Below, piece after piece: positions 7,772-16,263 of a stretch of DNA of 64,000 nt. This DNA is from Bradyrhizobium sp. ORS 375. GTDB taxonomy: Bacteria; Pseudomonadota; Alphaproteobacteria; Rhizobiales; Xanthobacteraceae. The first letter of the stretch is position 1. Each line of letters begins with the position of its first letter. Made by a program: the position numbers and the translations under genes. The notes beneath the pieces were generated by a model. The model did no database searches. It was not told where the DNA came from and saw nothing but the letters and a program-made list of their open reading frames with translations. The DNA lies in contig NZ_CAFI01000497.1 in NCBI RefSeq assembly GCF_000239775.1, forward strand, positions 1 to 64,000, given 5' to 3'.

Positions 7772-10726
7772 ATGCCGAACGCCAAAGCCGGTCCGTCCAG
7801 GCTCGAACAGAAGCTCCGTGCCGAGATCACCGGCGAGGTGTTCTTCGACCGGTTCAATCGCGGCCGCTACGCCACCGATGCCTCGTTCTACCAGGTCATC
7901 CCGGCCGGCGTCGTCGTGCCGCGCACCATGGACGAGGCGTTGCGGACACTGGCCATCGCCCGCGACGACGGCCGCATCGTCACACCGCGCGGCGGCGGCA
8001 CCTCGCAATGCGGCCAGACCGTCAACGAAGGCATCGTCGTCGACGTCTCCAAGCACCTGAACCGCATCGTCTCGCTCGACGTCGAGGGTCGCACCTGCGT
8101 GGTCGAGCCGGGCATCGTGCTGGACGATCTCAACCGGCAGCTGAAAAAGCACGGCCTGTGGTTTCCGGTCGACGTCTCCACGGCGTCGCGTGCCACGATC
8201 GGCGGCATGGCCGGCAACAATTCCTGCGGCGGCCGCTCGCTGCGCTACGGCACGATGCGCGACAACACCATCGCCATCGATGCGGCGCTGGCCGACGGCA
8301 CGCAGGCCCGCTTCAGCGAGGTGCCGCGCGATGTCAGCGATGTGAGTGCGCCGGAGAAGGCGCGCGCGCTGTTCCGCGACATGCTGGCGCTCGGCGAGCG
8401 CGAGGCCGCGGAGATCGCCGACAAGTTTCCAAAAGTGCAGCGGCGGGTCGGCGGCTACAATCTCGACGCGCTGACGCCGCGCAATGCCGCCAACAATCTC
8501 GCGCACCTGCTGGTCGGCTCCGAGGGGACGCTCGCCTTCTCGACACGGATCGAGCTGAAGCTGTGGCCCTTGATCCGCACCAAGGTGCTCGGTGTCTGCC
8601 ATTTCGGCAGCTTCTACGAGGCAATGGACGCGGCCCAGCATCTGGTCAAGCTGAAGCCGATCGCGGTCGAGCTGGTCGACCGCACCATGATCGGCCTGGG
8701 ACGCGACATCGCGATGTTCCAGCCGGTGATTGCGGCGGCCGTGCGCGGCGATCCCGAAGCCATTCTCGTGGTGGAGTTCGCCGAGGAGACGAAGGACGAC
8801 AACCTCGCCAAGCTGAAGCAGCTCGGCGAGCTGATGGGCGATCTCGGCTTCGCCTGGCGCAACGAGATCAGAAAATGGGGCGGCGTCGTCGAGATCATCG
8901 AGCCCGCCCTGCAAGCCGCCGTCGCCGACTTCCGCGCTGCCGGCCTCAACGTGATGATGTCGATGAAGGAAGCCGGCAAGCCGGTGTCCTTCGTCGAGGA
9001 TTGCGCCGTGCCGCTGCCGCATCTCGCCGACTACACGGCACGGCTCAACGACGTGTTCGCCAAGCACGGCACGCGCGGCACGATGTATGCGCATGCCTCC
9101 GAAGGCTGCCTGCACGTCCGCCCGGTGCTGAATTTGAAGCTGGAGAAGGACGTCAAGGCGATGCGCGCCATCGCCGAGGAAGCCTTCGCCATGGTGCGCG
9201 ACTATAAGGGCTCGCATTCCGGCGAGCATGGCGACGGCATCGTGCGCTCCGAATTCCACGCGCAGATGTTCGGTGAGCGGATCGTTGCCGACTTCAAGGA
9301 GGTGAAGCAGCGCTTCGACCCAGACAACGTGCTCAATCCCGGTCGCATCGTCGATCCGCCGAAAATGGATGACCGCACGCTGTTCCGCTATCCGCCGGAC
9401 TATCGCATCGACGATATCAAGACCGTGCTCGACTGGTCGGCCTATCCCGGCGCCGCCGGCGGCTTCCAGGGCGCGGTCGAGATGTGCAACAACAACGGCG
9501 CCTGCCGCAAGCTCGACGGCGGCGTGATGTGCCCGTCCTATCGCGCGACCCGCGACGAGAAGGATGTCACGCGCGGCCGCGCCAATACGCTGCGGCTTGC
9601 GATCTCCGGCCAACTCGGTCCCGGCGCGCTATCGTCCGACGAGATGATGGAGACGCTGAAGCTGTGCGTGTCCTGCAAGGCCTGCCGTCGCGAGTGCCCG
9701 ACGGGCGTCGATATGGCCAAGATGAAGATCGAGGTGCTGGCGGCGCGGGCGACGACGCATGGGCTGACATTGCGCGACCGGCTCGTGGCCTATCTGCCGC
9801 GCTACGCGGATCTGGCCGCCCGCTTCGCACCATTGGTCAACCTACGTAATCACAGCGCGCCGTTGCGCGCGTTGATGGAGCGCATCGCCGGCATCAGCGC
9901 CAAGCGCCAGCTGCCCGCATTCCGCAGCGACACCTTCCGTGTCGACTCCGAGGCTTTTGGCCCCGAGAACGGCCGCGAGGTCGTGCTGTTCGGCGACACC
10001 TTCAACCGGGTCTATGAGCGCGAGAATCTCGACGCCGCACTGCGTGTTCTCATCGCCGGCGGCTATCGTGTCTACGTTCCCAAGCCGGCCGATGGCGGCC
10101 GTGCGCTGTGCTGCGGCCGGACTTTTCTCTCAGCGGGCCTCGTCGACGAAGCCAAGTCCGAACTGCAGCGGCTGGTCGACACCTACGCGCCGTTTGCGTC
10201 GCGCGGCGTGCCGATCGTCGGCCTGGAGCCGAGCTGCCTCTTGACGCTGCGCGACGAGTTGCTGTCGCTGCGCAACGACGCCACCGCGAAGACGATCAGC
10301 GCGCATGCCCTGCTGCTGGAGGAATTCCTGGCGCGCGAGGCCGAGAGCGGCCGGCTTGCTTTGCCGCTCGGCCCGCTGCCCGGCAAGGCCTTGTTGCATG
10401 GCCATTGCCACCAGAAGTCCTTCGCCGCGTTCAAGCCTGTGGAGCAGGTGCTGCGGCTGATCCCCGAACTCGAGGTCGAGCCCATCGAGTCGTCCTGCTG
10501 CGGCATGGCCGGCGCGTTCGGCTACGGCGCGGAGACCTACGGGGTTTCGCTGCAGATGGCTGAGGCCTCCTTGCTGCCAGCCGTGCGCAAGGCGGACGCT
10601 TCGACCTTCATCGTCGCCGACGGCACCTCCTGCCGCCACCAGATCCATGACGGCGCCGCCCGCGGTGCCGTTCACGCCGCGCAGCTCCTGGCGATGAGCC
10701 TGGAGCGGGCGCAGCCGCGCGCGTAG
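7772..10726 (+). CDS. FAD-linked oxidase / 4Fe-4S / CCG-domain 2-hydroxyacid dehydrogenase
   Basis: A 984-residue fusion enzyme of the YdiJ type. Residues 1-500 form a GlcD-like FAD-binding PCMH domain (PRGGGTSQCGQTVNEG) with the FAD-oxidase C-terminal domain (HSGEHGDGIV). Residues 560-650 carry two cysteine clusters of a ferredoxin-like domain (CNNNGACRKLDGGVMCPSY and CVSCKACRRECPTGVDMAK). The C-terminus has GlpC-like cysteine-rich repeats (CCGRTFLSAGL, EPSCLLTLRDE, CCGMAGAFGYGAE). Such proteins oxidise 2-hydroxyacids such as D-lactate, glycolate or D-2-hydroxyglutarate and pass electrons to the quinone pool. The start at 7772 is chosen because homology begins there; an upstream ATG at 7709 is possible. 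Production of glyoxylate or another oxoacid for the neighbouring aminotransferases is a plausible role. Confidence 0.92.
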   Translation: MPNAKAGPSRLEQKLRAEITGEVFFDRFNRGRYATDASFYQVIPAGVVVPRTMDEALRTLAIARDDGRIVTPRGGGTSQCGQTVNEGIVVDVSKHLNRIVSLDVEGRTCVVEPGIVLDDLNRQLKKHGLWFPVDVSTASRATIGGMAGNNSCGGRSLRYGTMRDNTIAIDAALADGTQARFSEVPRDVSDVSAPEKARALFRDMLALGEREAAEIADKFPKVQRRVGGYNLDALTPRNAANNLAHLLVGSEGTLAFSTRIELKLWPLIRTKVLGVCHFGSFYEAMDAAQHLVKLKPIAVELVDRTMIGLGRDIAMFQPVIAAAVRGDPEAILVVEFAEETKDDNLAKLKQLGELMGDLGFAWRNEIRKWGGVVEIIEPALQAAVADFRAAGLNVMMSMKEAGKPVSFVEDCAVPLPHLADYTARLNDVFAKHGTRGTMYAHASEGCLHVRPVLNLKLEKDVKAMRAIAEEAFAMVRDYKGSHSGEHGDGIVRSEFHAQMFGERIVADFKEVKQRFDPDNVLNPGRIVDPPKMDDRTLFRYPPDYRIDDIKTVLDWSAYPGAAGGFQGAVEMCNNNGACRKLDGGVMCPSYRATRDEKDVTRGRANTLRLAISGQLGPGALSSDEMMETLKLCVSCKACRRECPTGVDMAKMKIEVLAARATTHGLTLRDRLVAYLPRYADLAARFAPLVNLRNHSAPLRALMERIAGISAKRQLPAFRSDTFRVDSEAFGPENGREVVLFGDTFNRVYERENLDAALRVLIAGGYRVYVPKPADGGRALCCGRTFLSAGLVDEAKSELQRLVDTYAPFASRGVPIVGLEPSCLLTLRDELLSLRNDATAKTISAHALLLEEFLAREAESGRLALPLGPLPGKALLHGHCHQKSFAAFKPVEQVLRLIPELEVEPIESSCCGMAGAFGYGAETYGVSLQMAEASLLPAVRKADASTFIVADGTSCRHQIHDGAARGAVHAAQLLAMSLERAQPRA

Positions 10727-10764
10727 TTCATGCGCAGGCAGCCGCGGAGCGCGACCTCAATGTT

Positions 10765-10847
10765 CGTCATTGCGAGGAGCGAAGCAACGAAGCAATCCAG
10801 GGTGTCTTGCTCAGCCCCTGGATTGCTTCGCTTCGCTCGCAATGACG
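10765..10847. repeat. Intergenic palindromic repeat, copy 2
   Basis: An imperfect palindrome of about 83 bp with the same outer arms (CGTCATTGCGAG and CTCGCAATGACG) and inner arms (GAAGCAATCCAG and CTGGATTGCTTC) as 1564-1645. It fills the gap between the FAD/Fe-S dehydrogenase and the GlcG-like gene. The centre differs between the copies, as expected for a dispersed hairpin element. Confidence 0.85.
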
Positions 10848-10892
10848 GCCGATAGAGCCGACCTTTCATTCCAGATCACAAAGGACACCAAC

Positions 10893-11321
10893 ATGGCCGA
10901 CCTCACGCTCGACACCGCCCGCAAGATCCTCGACGCCACCCTCGCCAAGGGCGTCGAGAAGAAGCTCAAGCCGCTCGCCGTGATGGTGCTCGATGCCCGC
11001 GGCTGCCTGAAGGCGGCCGCGGCGCAGGACGGCACCAGCCTGATGCGGGCCGAGGTCGCGCATGGCAAGGCCTATGGCGCGCTCGCGCTCGGCCTCGGCT
11101 CCCGCGCGCTGTTCCAGCGCGCCCAGGAGCAGGCCTATTTCATCGACGCCGTGAACACGCTGGCGCAGGGCCGCATGGTGCCGGTGCCCGGCGGCGTGCT
11201 GATCATGGACGGCACCACCCTGCTCGGCGCCGTCGGCGTTTCCGGCGACACCTCCGACAATGACGAGATCTGCGCCATCGCCGGCATCGAGGCCGCCGGC
11301 CTCAAGGCGAATGCGGGCTGA
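10893..11321 (+). CDS. GlcG/HbpS family protein
   Basis: A 142-residue protein of the GlcG/HbpS fold. It shows the typical segments LAVMVLDARGCLKAAAAQDG, AHGKAYGALALGLGSR and MVPVPGGVLI followed by LLGAVGVSGDTSDNDE. The ATG at 10893 follows an AAGGA ribosome site. GlcG-like proteins are frequent companions of glycolate/2-hydroxyacid oxidase genes but their biochemical role is poorly defined; some family members bind haem. Position downstream of the FAD/Fe-S dehydrogenase fits that pattern. Confidence 0.85.
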   Translation: MADLTLDTARKILDATLAKGVEKKLKPLAVMVLDARGCLKAAAAQDGTSLMRAEVAHGKAYGALALGLGSRALFQRAQEQAYFIDAVNTLAQGRMVPVPGGVLIMDGTTLLGAVGVSGDTSDNDEICAIAGIEAAGLKANAG

Positions 11322-11358
11322 GCGCGCGCTTAGCAACCTTTCGATCCTTTGCGGCTTC

Positions 11359-11379
11359 CCTTGGTGAGCTCACCCAAGG
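11359..11379 (+). promoter_or_regulatory. Inverted repeat overlapping a ribosome-binding site
   Basis: CCTTGGTGAGCTCACCCAAGG is a near-perfect inverted repeat with one unpaired base. Its 3' arm contains the AAGG of the AAGGAGG ribosome site used by the next gene (ATG at 11387). If transcribed, the hairpin could mask the ribosome site. It could equally be a DNA operator or chance. Confidence 0.3.
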
Positions 11380-11386
11380 AGGCCGC

Positions 11387-12250
11387 ATGACTCAGATTCC
11401 GCTGCCGGCATCGGCGCTGGCCGAGAACCACGAGGCCGACGCTGCGCGGGATGACGGCGTGCGCGAGATCGCGCCCGATGTCGCCTACCGGCAGCTCGCG
11501 ATCGTCAATGTCGTGTTCTACGGCCAGCCCAATGCCGGCGACGGCAGCTGGGTGCTTATCGATGCCGGCGTGTTTGGCTCAGGCCCCGCGATCCGTCACG
11601 CCGCGCAGGCGCGGTTCGGCGACACCGGCCGCCCCGCCTGCATCGTCCTCACCCACGGCCATTTCGATCATGTCGGCGTGCTCGAAGCCCTGAGCGGCGA
11701 GTGGAACGTGCCGGTCTATGCACACCCGCTGGAACACCCCTACCTGAACGGCACCCGCTCCTACCCGCCGCCCGATCCCAATGTCGGAGGCGGCATGCTG
11801 GCCAGGCTGTCCCCGCTGTTCCCGACCAGCCCGGTCGATATCGGCGCGCATCTGCGCGATCTGCCGCCGGATCACTCGGTGCCATTCATGCCGGAGTTTG
11901 GCTGGATCCACACGCCGGGCCACGCCCCCGGCCATGTCTCGCTCTGGCGGGAGCGCGACCGCCTGCTGATCGCCGGCGATGCCATCGTCACGACGGCGCA
12001 GGAATCGGTCTATGCCTCGCTCACGCAGGCCCCCGAGATGCATGGGCCGCCGATGTACTTCACGCCCGATTGGACGGCAGCGCGCGACTCCGTCCGCGCC
12101 ATCGACGCGCTGTCGCCCGAGATCGTGATATCCGGCCACGGGGCGGCGATGCGCGGCCAGGAGATGAAGCAGGCGCTGGCCGAGCTGGCGCAGGATTTCG
12201 ACAGCGTGGCCTTTCCCGAGGACAAGCGGCACGGCATGCCACCAAGCTGA
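11387..12250 (+). CDS. MBL-fold metallo-hydrolase
   Basis: A 287-residue metallo-beta-lactamase-fold hydrolase. The zinc signature THGHFDHVG is at about residues 88-96, the third-ligand region HTPGHAPGHVSLW at about 177-189, and the bridging Asp in AGDAIVT at about 198-204. The ATG at 11387 has a strong AAGGAGG site. Substrates of this broad family (thioesters, lactones, lactamides) cannot be assigned from sequence. It lies 65 bp after the glcG-like gene on the same strand but need not belong to that pathway. Confidence 0.88.
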   Translation: MTQIPLPASALAENHEADAARDDGVREIAPDVAYRQLAIVNVVFYGQPNAGDGSWVLIDAGVFGSGPAIRHAAQARFGDTGRPACIVLTHGHFDHVGVLEALSGEWNVPVYAHPLEHPYLNGTRSYPPPDPNVGGGMLARLSPLFPTSPVDIGAHLRDLPPDHSVPFMPEFGWIHTPGHAPGHVSLWRERDRLLIAGDAIVTTAQESVYASLTQAPEMHGPPMYFTPDWTAARDSVRAIDALSPEIVISGHGAAMRGQEMKQALAELAQDFDSVAFPEDKRHGMPPS

Positions 12251-12356
12251 TCCCGGCGCAGCAGCTTACCAAGGGTTCATCGGCCCGGGCTACCGGTGCC
12301 CGAAACATTGCAGGCCGCAGCACGTTTGTACGACGGGGCGGATGGAGAAAACGCAC

Positions 12357-13361
12357 ATGCCTCGCAAACGAGCCCGCACCATCATCATCACCGGCGCCTC
12401 GGCCGGCGTCGGCCGCGCCATCGCCAAGCGCTTCGGCGAATCTGGCGACCGTGTCGGCCTGATCGCCCGCGACGAGGGGGCGCTGCGCGACGTCGCGCGC
12501 GAGCTGCAGGGCCGCTTTGCGCATGCGGAGTACGAAGCGGTCGACGTCGCCGATGCGCAGGCGCTGTTCGACGCCGCGGAACGGCTCGAGCAGCGGCTGG
12601 GCGCGGTCGACATCTGGATCAACGACGCGATGGAGACGGTGTTCTCGACCGTCGCCGATATCACGCCCGAGGAATTCCGCCGGGTCACCGAGGTCACCTA
12701 TCTCGGTTTCGTGCACGGCACCATGGCGGCGCTGCGCTCGATGCGCCGGCGCGGCGAGGGTCGCATCATCCAGATCGGCTCGGCGCTCGCCTATCGCGGC
12801 ATTCCCTTGCAGGCGGCCTATTGTGGCGCCAAGCACGCGATCCGCGGCTTCACCGACTCGCTGCGCGCCGAGCTGATGCACGAGCGCTCGCGCATCACGC
12901 TGTGCATGGTCGACCTGCCGGCCGTGAACACGCCGCAATTCGACTGGGCCCGAGCACATCTCGCCCACACGCCGCGGCCGATGGGACGACCGGTCGAGCC
13001 GGAGGTGATCGCCGACGCGGTCTATCGCATCGCCGATGGCGGCTTCCGCGAATATTGGATCGGCTGGCCGACGCTGCTCACCATCCTCGGCAACGCCGTC
13101 GCACCGGCGGTGCTCGACCATTACCTTGCGGCAAAGGCGGTCGCGGGGCAGCAGACCGATGTGCCGCTGGTGCCCGACCGCACCGACAATCTGGATCATC
13201 CCGTGACGCGTCTGCACCGGACGCGCGGCTCCTTCAGCCAGGGCGCGGCCCAGCAGGCGATGCTCGTGCCCGGCGATGTCGCCCGCGCCGCGACGGTCGC
13301 CATCGGAGCGGCGATCTTCTTCGCGCTGGGGGCGACGATGAGCCGGCGGCGGTGGCGCTAG
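12357..13361 (+). CDS. SDR family oxidoreductase with C-terminal membrane anchor
   Basis: A 334-residue short-chain dehydrogenase/reductase. The nucleotide-binding glycine motif is TGASAGVGRAIAKRFG near the N-terminus. The catalytic pair is the Ser in QIGSALAYRG and YCGAKHAIRGF (Y-x3-K). After the SDR core there is an extension of about 80 residues ending in a hydrophobic stretch (VAIGAAIFFALGATM) and basic residues, which suggests a C-terminal membrane anchor. The ATG at 12357 is preferred because GGAGAAA precedes it; the ATG at 12342 is the alternative. The substrate is unknown. Confidence 0.85.
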   Translation: MPRKRARTIIITGASAGVGRAIAKRFGESGDRVGLIARDEGALRDVARELQGRFAHAEYEAVDVADAQALFDAAERLEQRLGAVDIWINDAMETVFSTVADITPEEFRRVTEVTYLGFVHGTMAALRSMRRRGEGRIIQIGSALAYRGIPLQAAYCGAKHAIRGFTDSLRAELMHERSRITLCMVDLPAVNTPQFDWARAHLAHTPRPMGRPVEPEVIADAVYRIADGGFREYWIGWPTLLTILGNAVAPAVLDHYLAAKAVAGQQTDVPLVPDRTDNLDHPVTRLHRTRGSFSQGAAQQAMLVPGDVARAATVAIGAAIFFALGATMSRRRWR

Positions 13362-13445
13362 GCCCGCCGCAATGCCGCCCTTGCGCGGCCGCGGCCAGAT
13401 GCGCTTCTCTGTTCCCCGGCTTGCATTCCGGTCCGGAGCGCCCCC

Positions 13446-13808
13446 ATGACCATCGAGAGCATCAGCGCCATCACCATCGCCACCCACGACATGGCCCGCG
13501 CAGTCGCGTTCTATCGCGCGCTTGGCTTCGACGATATCCCGTATGGCGGGGCGGAGTCGCCGTTCACGACCTTCCGCACCGGCGCGGGCTTTCTCAACCT
13601 GATTGCCATGCCCCAGGACAAGCAATGGAGCTGGTGGGGCCGCATCATCTTCCATGTCTCGGATGTCGACGCCGTCTACGCCAAGGCGCTGGCCGCCGGC
13701 TTCTCGCCCTCGACCACGCCGCGCGATGCCGAATGGGGCGAGCGTTTTTTCCACCTCACCGATCCCGACGGCCACGAATTGAGCTTCGCGCGGCCGCTTC
13801 GGCGCTGA
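13446..13808 (+). CDS. VOC family (glyoxalase-fold) protein
   Basis: A 120-residue single-module VOC protein. It has the usual pattern of a beta-strand, ATHDMARAVAFYRALGF, a central metal-site strand (WGRIIFHVSD), and the ending FFHLTDPDGHELSFARPL. Members include glyoxalase I, extradiol dioxygenases and resistance proteins; the conserved His and Glu residues would allow a metal site. It converges on the GNAT gene with one base between stop codons. No specific substrate can be proposed. Confidence 0.85.
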   Translation: MTIESISAITIATHDMARAVAFYRALGFDDIPYGGAESPFTTFRTGAGFLNLIAMPQDKQWSWWGRIIFHVSDVDAVYAKALAAGFSPSTTPRDAEWGERFFHLTDPDGHELSFARPLRR

Positions 13809-13809
13809 G

Positions 13810-14688
13810 CTAACCGAGCTCGAACGTCGTAATGCCGAACACCCGCTCGATCCGCAGCGGCGGGATCGGTCCGGTGTACATGCGCGCGGTCTCGAAGACC
13901 GGCTTCAGCCCGAGACTCTCAGCGAGCGCCACCGCCTCCGGGTTGATCGAGGGCACATCGAGGAACACCTCGGAGGCGCCGATCTCGCTCAGCAGCGCCC
14001 CGACGACGGCCTCGGCGTCAGCCCGGCTTTGCGCGACCAGCGGAGCGATCTTGTAGCCGGTGCGGCACGGCCGGATCACGCCCCAGGCAGCAAGCCTGCC
14101 GTCACGAATGACAGCGCGACCGACATGGTCCGGGGCTTCGATCCACGCCCGCAGGAACGCGCGGCGCGGCGCCGGAAACACAGCCGCATCGGACACCTCG
14201 ATGTCGGCTAGCGGCACATCTGTCAGCGTGACGACATCTGATCGCGCTTCTGCCGACCGCACCGCGGGCACTGTCCCTCCATAGCGGACATTGGCATAGG
14301 CATAGCTGAAGCTGGATCGACGGTAGTTGTCCTGCTGCGCCACCACGCCGTCGAGCCCGACAATCCGCGCCCCTGCATGCGCCATCGCCGCCTGCCAGAG
14401 CCGCAGGCCATAGCCGTGCCCGCGCTGGTCAGGCCGCACGATGTAGAAGCCGAGAAAGGCGAAGCTGTCATCATAGTTCACGCAGGACACGGTCGCCACC
14501 GGCACGCCGTCGCGTTCGGCCAACAGAAAGCCCTGGGGATCGACCACGGCGAAGCAGGCCGCATCCGACATGCCGGGATTCCAGCCCTCGGCTGCCGCCC
14601 ACTCGACGGCAAGCGGTATCTCGTCAGCGCGCATCGGCCGGATGACGACACCCCCGCTTTCAGTTGGGTCAACACGTAAGACCATCAT
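13810..14688 (-). CDS. GNAT family N-acetyltransferase, two-domain
   Basis: A 292-residue protein with an N-terminal GNAT acetyltransferase domain of about 150 residues. The acetyl-CoA loop is in FYIVRPDQRGHGYGLRLW. The C-terminal half (from AWIEAPDHVGRAVIRDG onward) resembles the second domain found in YitH/HsdE-like acetyltransferases. The acceptor is unknown. It faces a gap of about 720 bp that is largely repeat sequence. Confidence 0.83.
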   Translation of the reverse strand: MMVLRVDPTESGGVVIRPMRADEIPLAVEWAAAEGWNPGMSDAACFAVVDPQGFLLAERDGVPVATVSCVNYDDSFAFLGFYIVRPDQRGHGYGLRLWQAAMAHAGARIVGLDGVVAQQDNYRRSSFSYAYANVRYGGTVPAVRSAEARSDVVTLTDVPLADIEVSDAAVFPAPRRAFLRAWIEAPDHVGRAVIRDGRLAAWGVIRPCRTGYKIAPLVAQSRADAEAVVGALLSEIGASEVFLDVPSINPEAVALAESLGLKPVFETARMYTGPIPPLRIERVFGITTFELG

Positions 14689-14785
14689 ATCATCGTAGCT
14701 TCACGCCCTACAGTCTGCAGCAGGAAATACTGGCTCTTCGAGACTTTGCCCGTCGGGTTACTATGTCGCACCCCACGAGCCGTTG

Positions 14786-15240
14786 CGTTGTCGGGCAAAT
14801 CAGCTGCACATTTCTCGACGTCACGGCCCACGAGAGGGGCGCCTCGCGATCGTCACGAGCGTTGGACCGTTGATGCGATGGCCGCCGCGGCATCAGGCGC
14901 GTTTGCGCAAGACGACTGGTGACGTGGCGGACGGTGAAATCGTGCGGTCCTGACATCCCGACGCTGATGTCAACTCGCGACGAGGCTCTGCTTCGCGTGG
15001 GGATGGTGGCCAGAAAGCCGGCGCACCAGGGAGATCACGTATAAGCCGTAAGCCCGTCGCGCAGGGAAGGCCGGAAGTTGCGGCCAAACCTGTGGTGACT
15101 GCCGCCTGCTTTTCTTCCTGCAGGCGGGCCATGGGGGCGGCGAGCTCCCGGCCTTCCCTGCGCCCTCTTGTTTGAGAGGGCGGATGTCGGAACAACAACT
15201 CGGGCGCGACGCGCCGCGAGATCGCGGATGTATGTACTCT
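14786..15240. repeat. Structured dispersed intergenic element, Bradyrhizobium type
   Basis: This stretch fills most of the 14689-15411 gap and has no credible gene. It shows ordered hairpins. CGCAGGGAAGGCCGG (15060-15074) pairs exactly with CCGGCCTTCCCTGCG (15148-15162). Inside that, CCGCCTGC (15102-15109) pairs with GCAGGCGG (15120-15127). Just after it, CGCCCTCT (15161-15168) pairs with AGAGGGCG (15175-15182). From memory this layout belongs to a high-copy intergenic element of Bradyrhizobiaceae, which a genome self-search would confirm. Its left part holds GTCGGGCAAATCA at 14790-14802, the reverse complement of a motif repeated at 46 kb. Confidence 0.65.
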
Positions 15241-15289
15241 GTCGTTTGACCTAGAGCGACGATGTTGGGAATGCTCGAACATCTCCACC

Positions 15290-15393
15290 GGCGTCATTCC
15301 GGGACGCGCCTGAAAGGCGCGGGCCCGGAATCCATAACCACCATCGGGCATATGGATTCCGGGCTCGCGCTGCGCGCGCCCCGGAATGACGCC
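15290..15393. repeat. Intergenic palindromic repeat, second family
   Basis: A 104 bp inverted repeat with outer arms GGCGTCATTCCGGG and CCCCGGAATGACGCC and inner arms CCCGGAATCCATA and ATATGGATTCCGGG. It differs in sequence from the 1564/10765 family but has the same nested-arm design. It lies just downstream of the enoyl-CoA hydratase gene, which ends at 15412 on the minus strand, and could act as a transcript-end hairpin. Confidence 0.8.
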
Positions 15394-15411
15394 GAAACCT
15401 TAGGCGGGAGA

Positions 15412-16191
15412 CTACCTCCCCGGCCACACCGGCTTGCGCTTCTCGGCGAACGCCTTCAGGCCTTCCTTGGCGTCCTCGGTCATCGCCAGCAGCGCGATCT
15501 GGCTTTCGAGATAGGCGATGGACTCGTCGAACGACATCGAGGCGATGGCACGCATCGCATATTTGCCGCGGCGGATGGCCGTCGGCGACTTGTCGACGAT
15601 GCGGCCGATCAGCCAATCGATCTTGGCGTCGAGCTCGGCGGCCGAAACAACATGATTGAGCAGGCCTGCGGCTTGGGCCGCCTTGGCGTCGAACGGCTCG
15701 CCGGTCAAGGCCCATTCGTTGACGAGCCGCGGCGGCGCGATGCTCTGCAAAAGGCTCAGCACCTGCATCGGAAACACGCCGACCTTCACCTCCGGCAGGC
15801 CGAAGATGACATGATCGGCCGCGACCGCCATGTCGGTCATGCAAAGAAGACCCATGCCGCCGGCCATGCAGACGCCGCCGACGCGCGCAATCGCAGGCTT
15901 GGTGGCATTCTGCGACAACCTGAGCAGATCGGCGTAGTCGACATTGGGCCGCGAGAAATCCATCGCAAATGCAGCCCCGGAATTCTGCAGATCGGCACCG
16001 GCGCAGAACGCCTTGTCCCCTGCCCCGGTCAGCACGATGACGCGCACCTCGGGATCGTCATGCGCCTGACGATAGCCGCGCGAAATCCCCCCTATCACGT
16101 CGCCGTTGAGCGCGTTGCGCTTCTCGGGGCGATTGATGGTGATCCAGAGGGCCTGCCCGCGCTTGTCGAGAATCACGCTGTCGTCGGTCAT
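15412..16191 (-). CDS. Enoyl-CoA hydratase/isomerase family protein
   Basis: A 259-residue crotonase-fold enzyme. Oxyanion motifs are LTGAGDKAFCAGADLQ and GVCMAGGMGLLCMTD. The second catalytic Glu is present in FGLPEVKVGVFP, while the first Glu position is Gly. The ATG at 16191 matches the usual family start and gives normal length (about 260); an upstream start would add 20 unconserved residues. It should act on acyl-CoA thioesters, but hydration versus isomerisation cannot be decided. It lies 72 bp downstream of the alpha/beta hydrolase gene. Confidence 0.88.
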   Translation of the reverse strand: MTDDSVILDKRGQALWITINRPEKRNALNGDVIGGISRGYRQAHDDPEVRVIVLTGAGDKAFCAGADLQNSGAAFAMDFSRPNVDYADLLRLSQNATKPAIARVGGVCMAGGMGLLCMTDMAVAADHVIFGLPEVKVGVFPMQVLSLLQSIAPPRLVNEWALTGEPFDAKAAQAAGLLNHVVSAAELDAKIDWLIGRIVDKSPTAIRRGKYAMRAIASMSFDESIAYLESQIALLAMTEDAKEGLKAFAEKRKPVWPGR

Positions 16192-16263
16192 CGCCTTGCC
16201 TGTCGCTTGCTGTCTGATGCGAGATTGTCGCGGGATAGCCGCGAGGGGCAAGGAAAACTTGCG

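Noticed and set aside
7589-9613. 674-codon minus-strand frame opposite the FAD/Fe-S dehydrogenase
   Set aside because: Antisense shadow with no domain; the plus-strand gene has unmistakable cofactor motifs.
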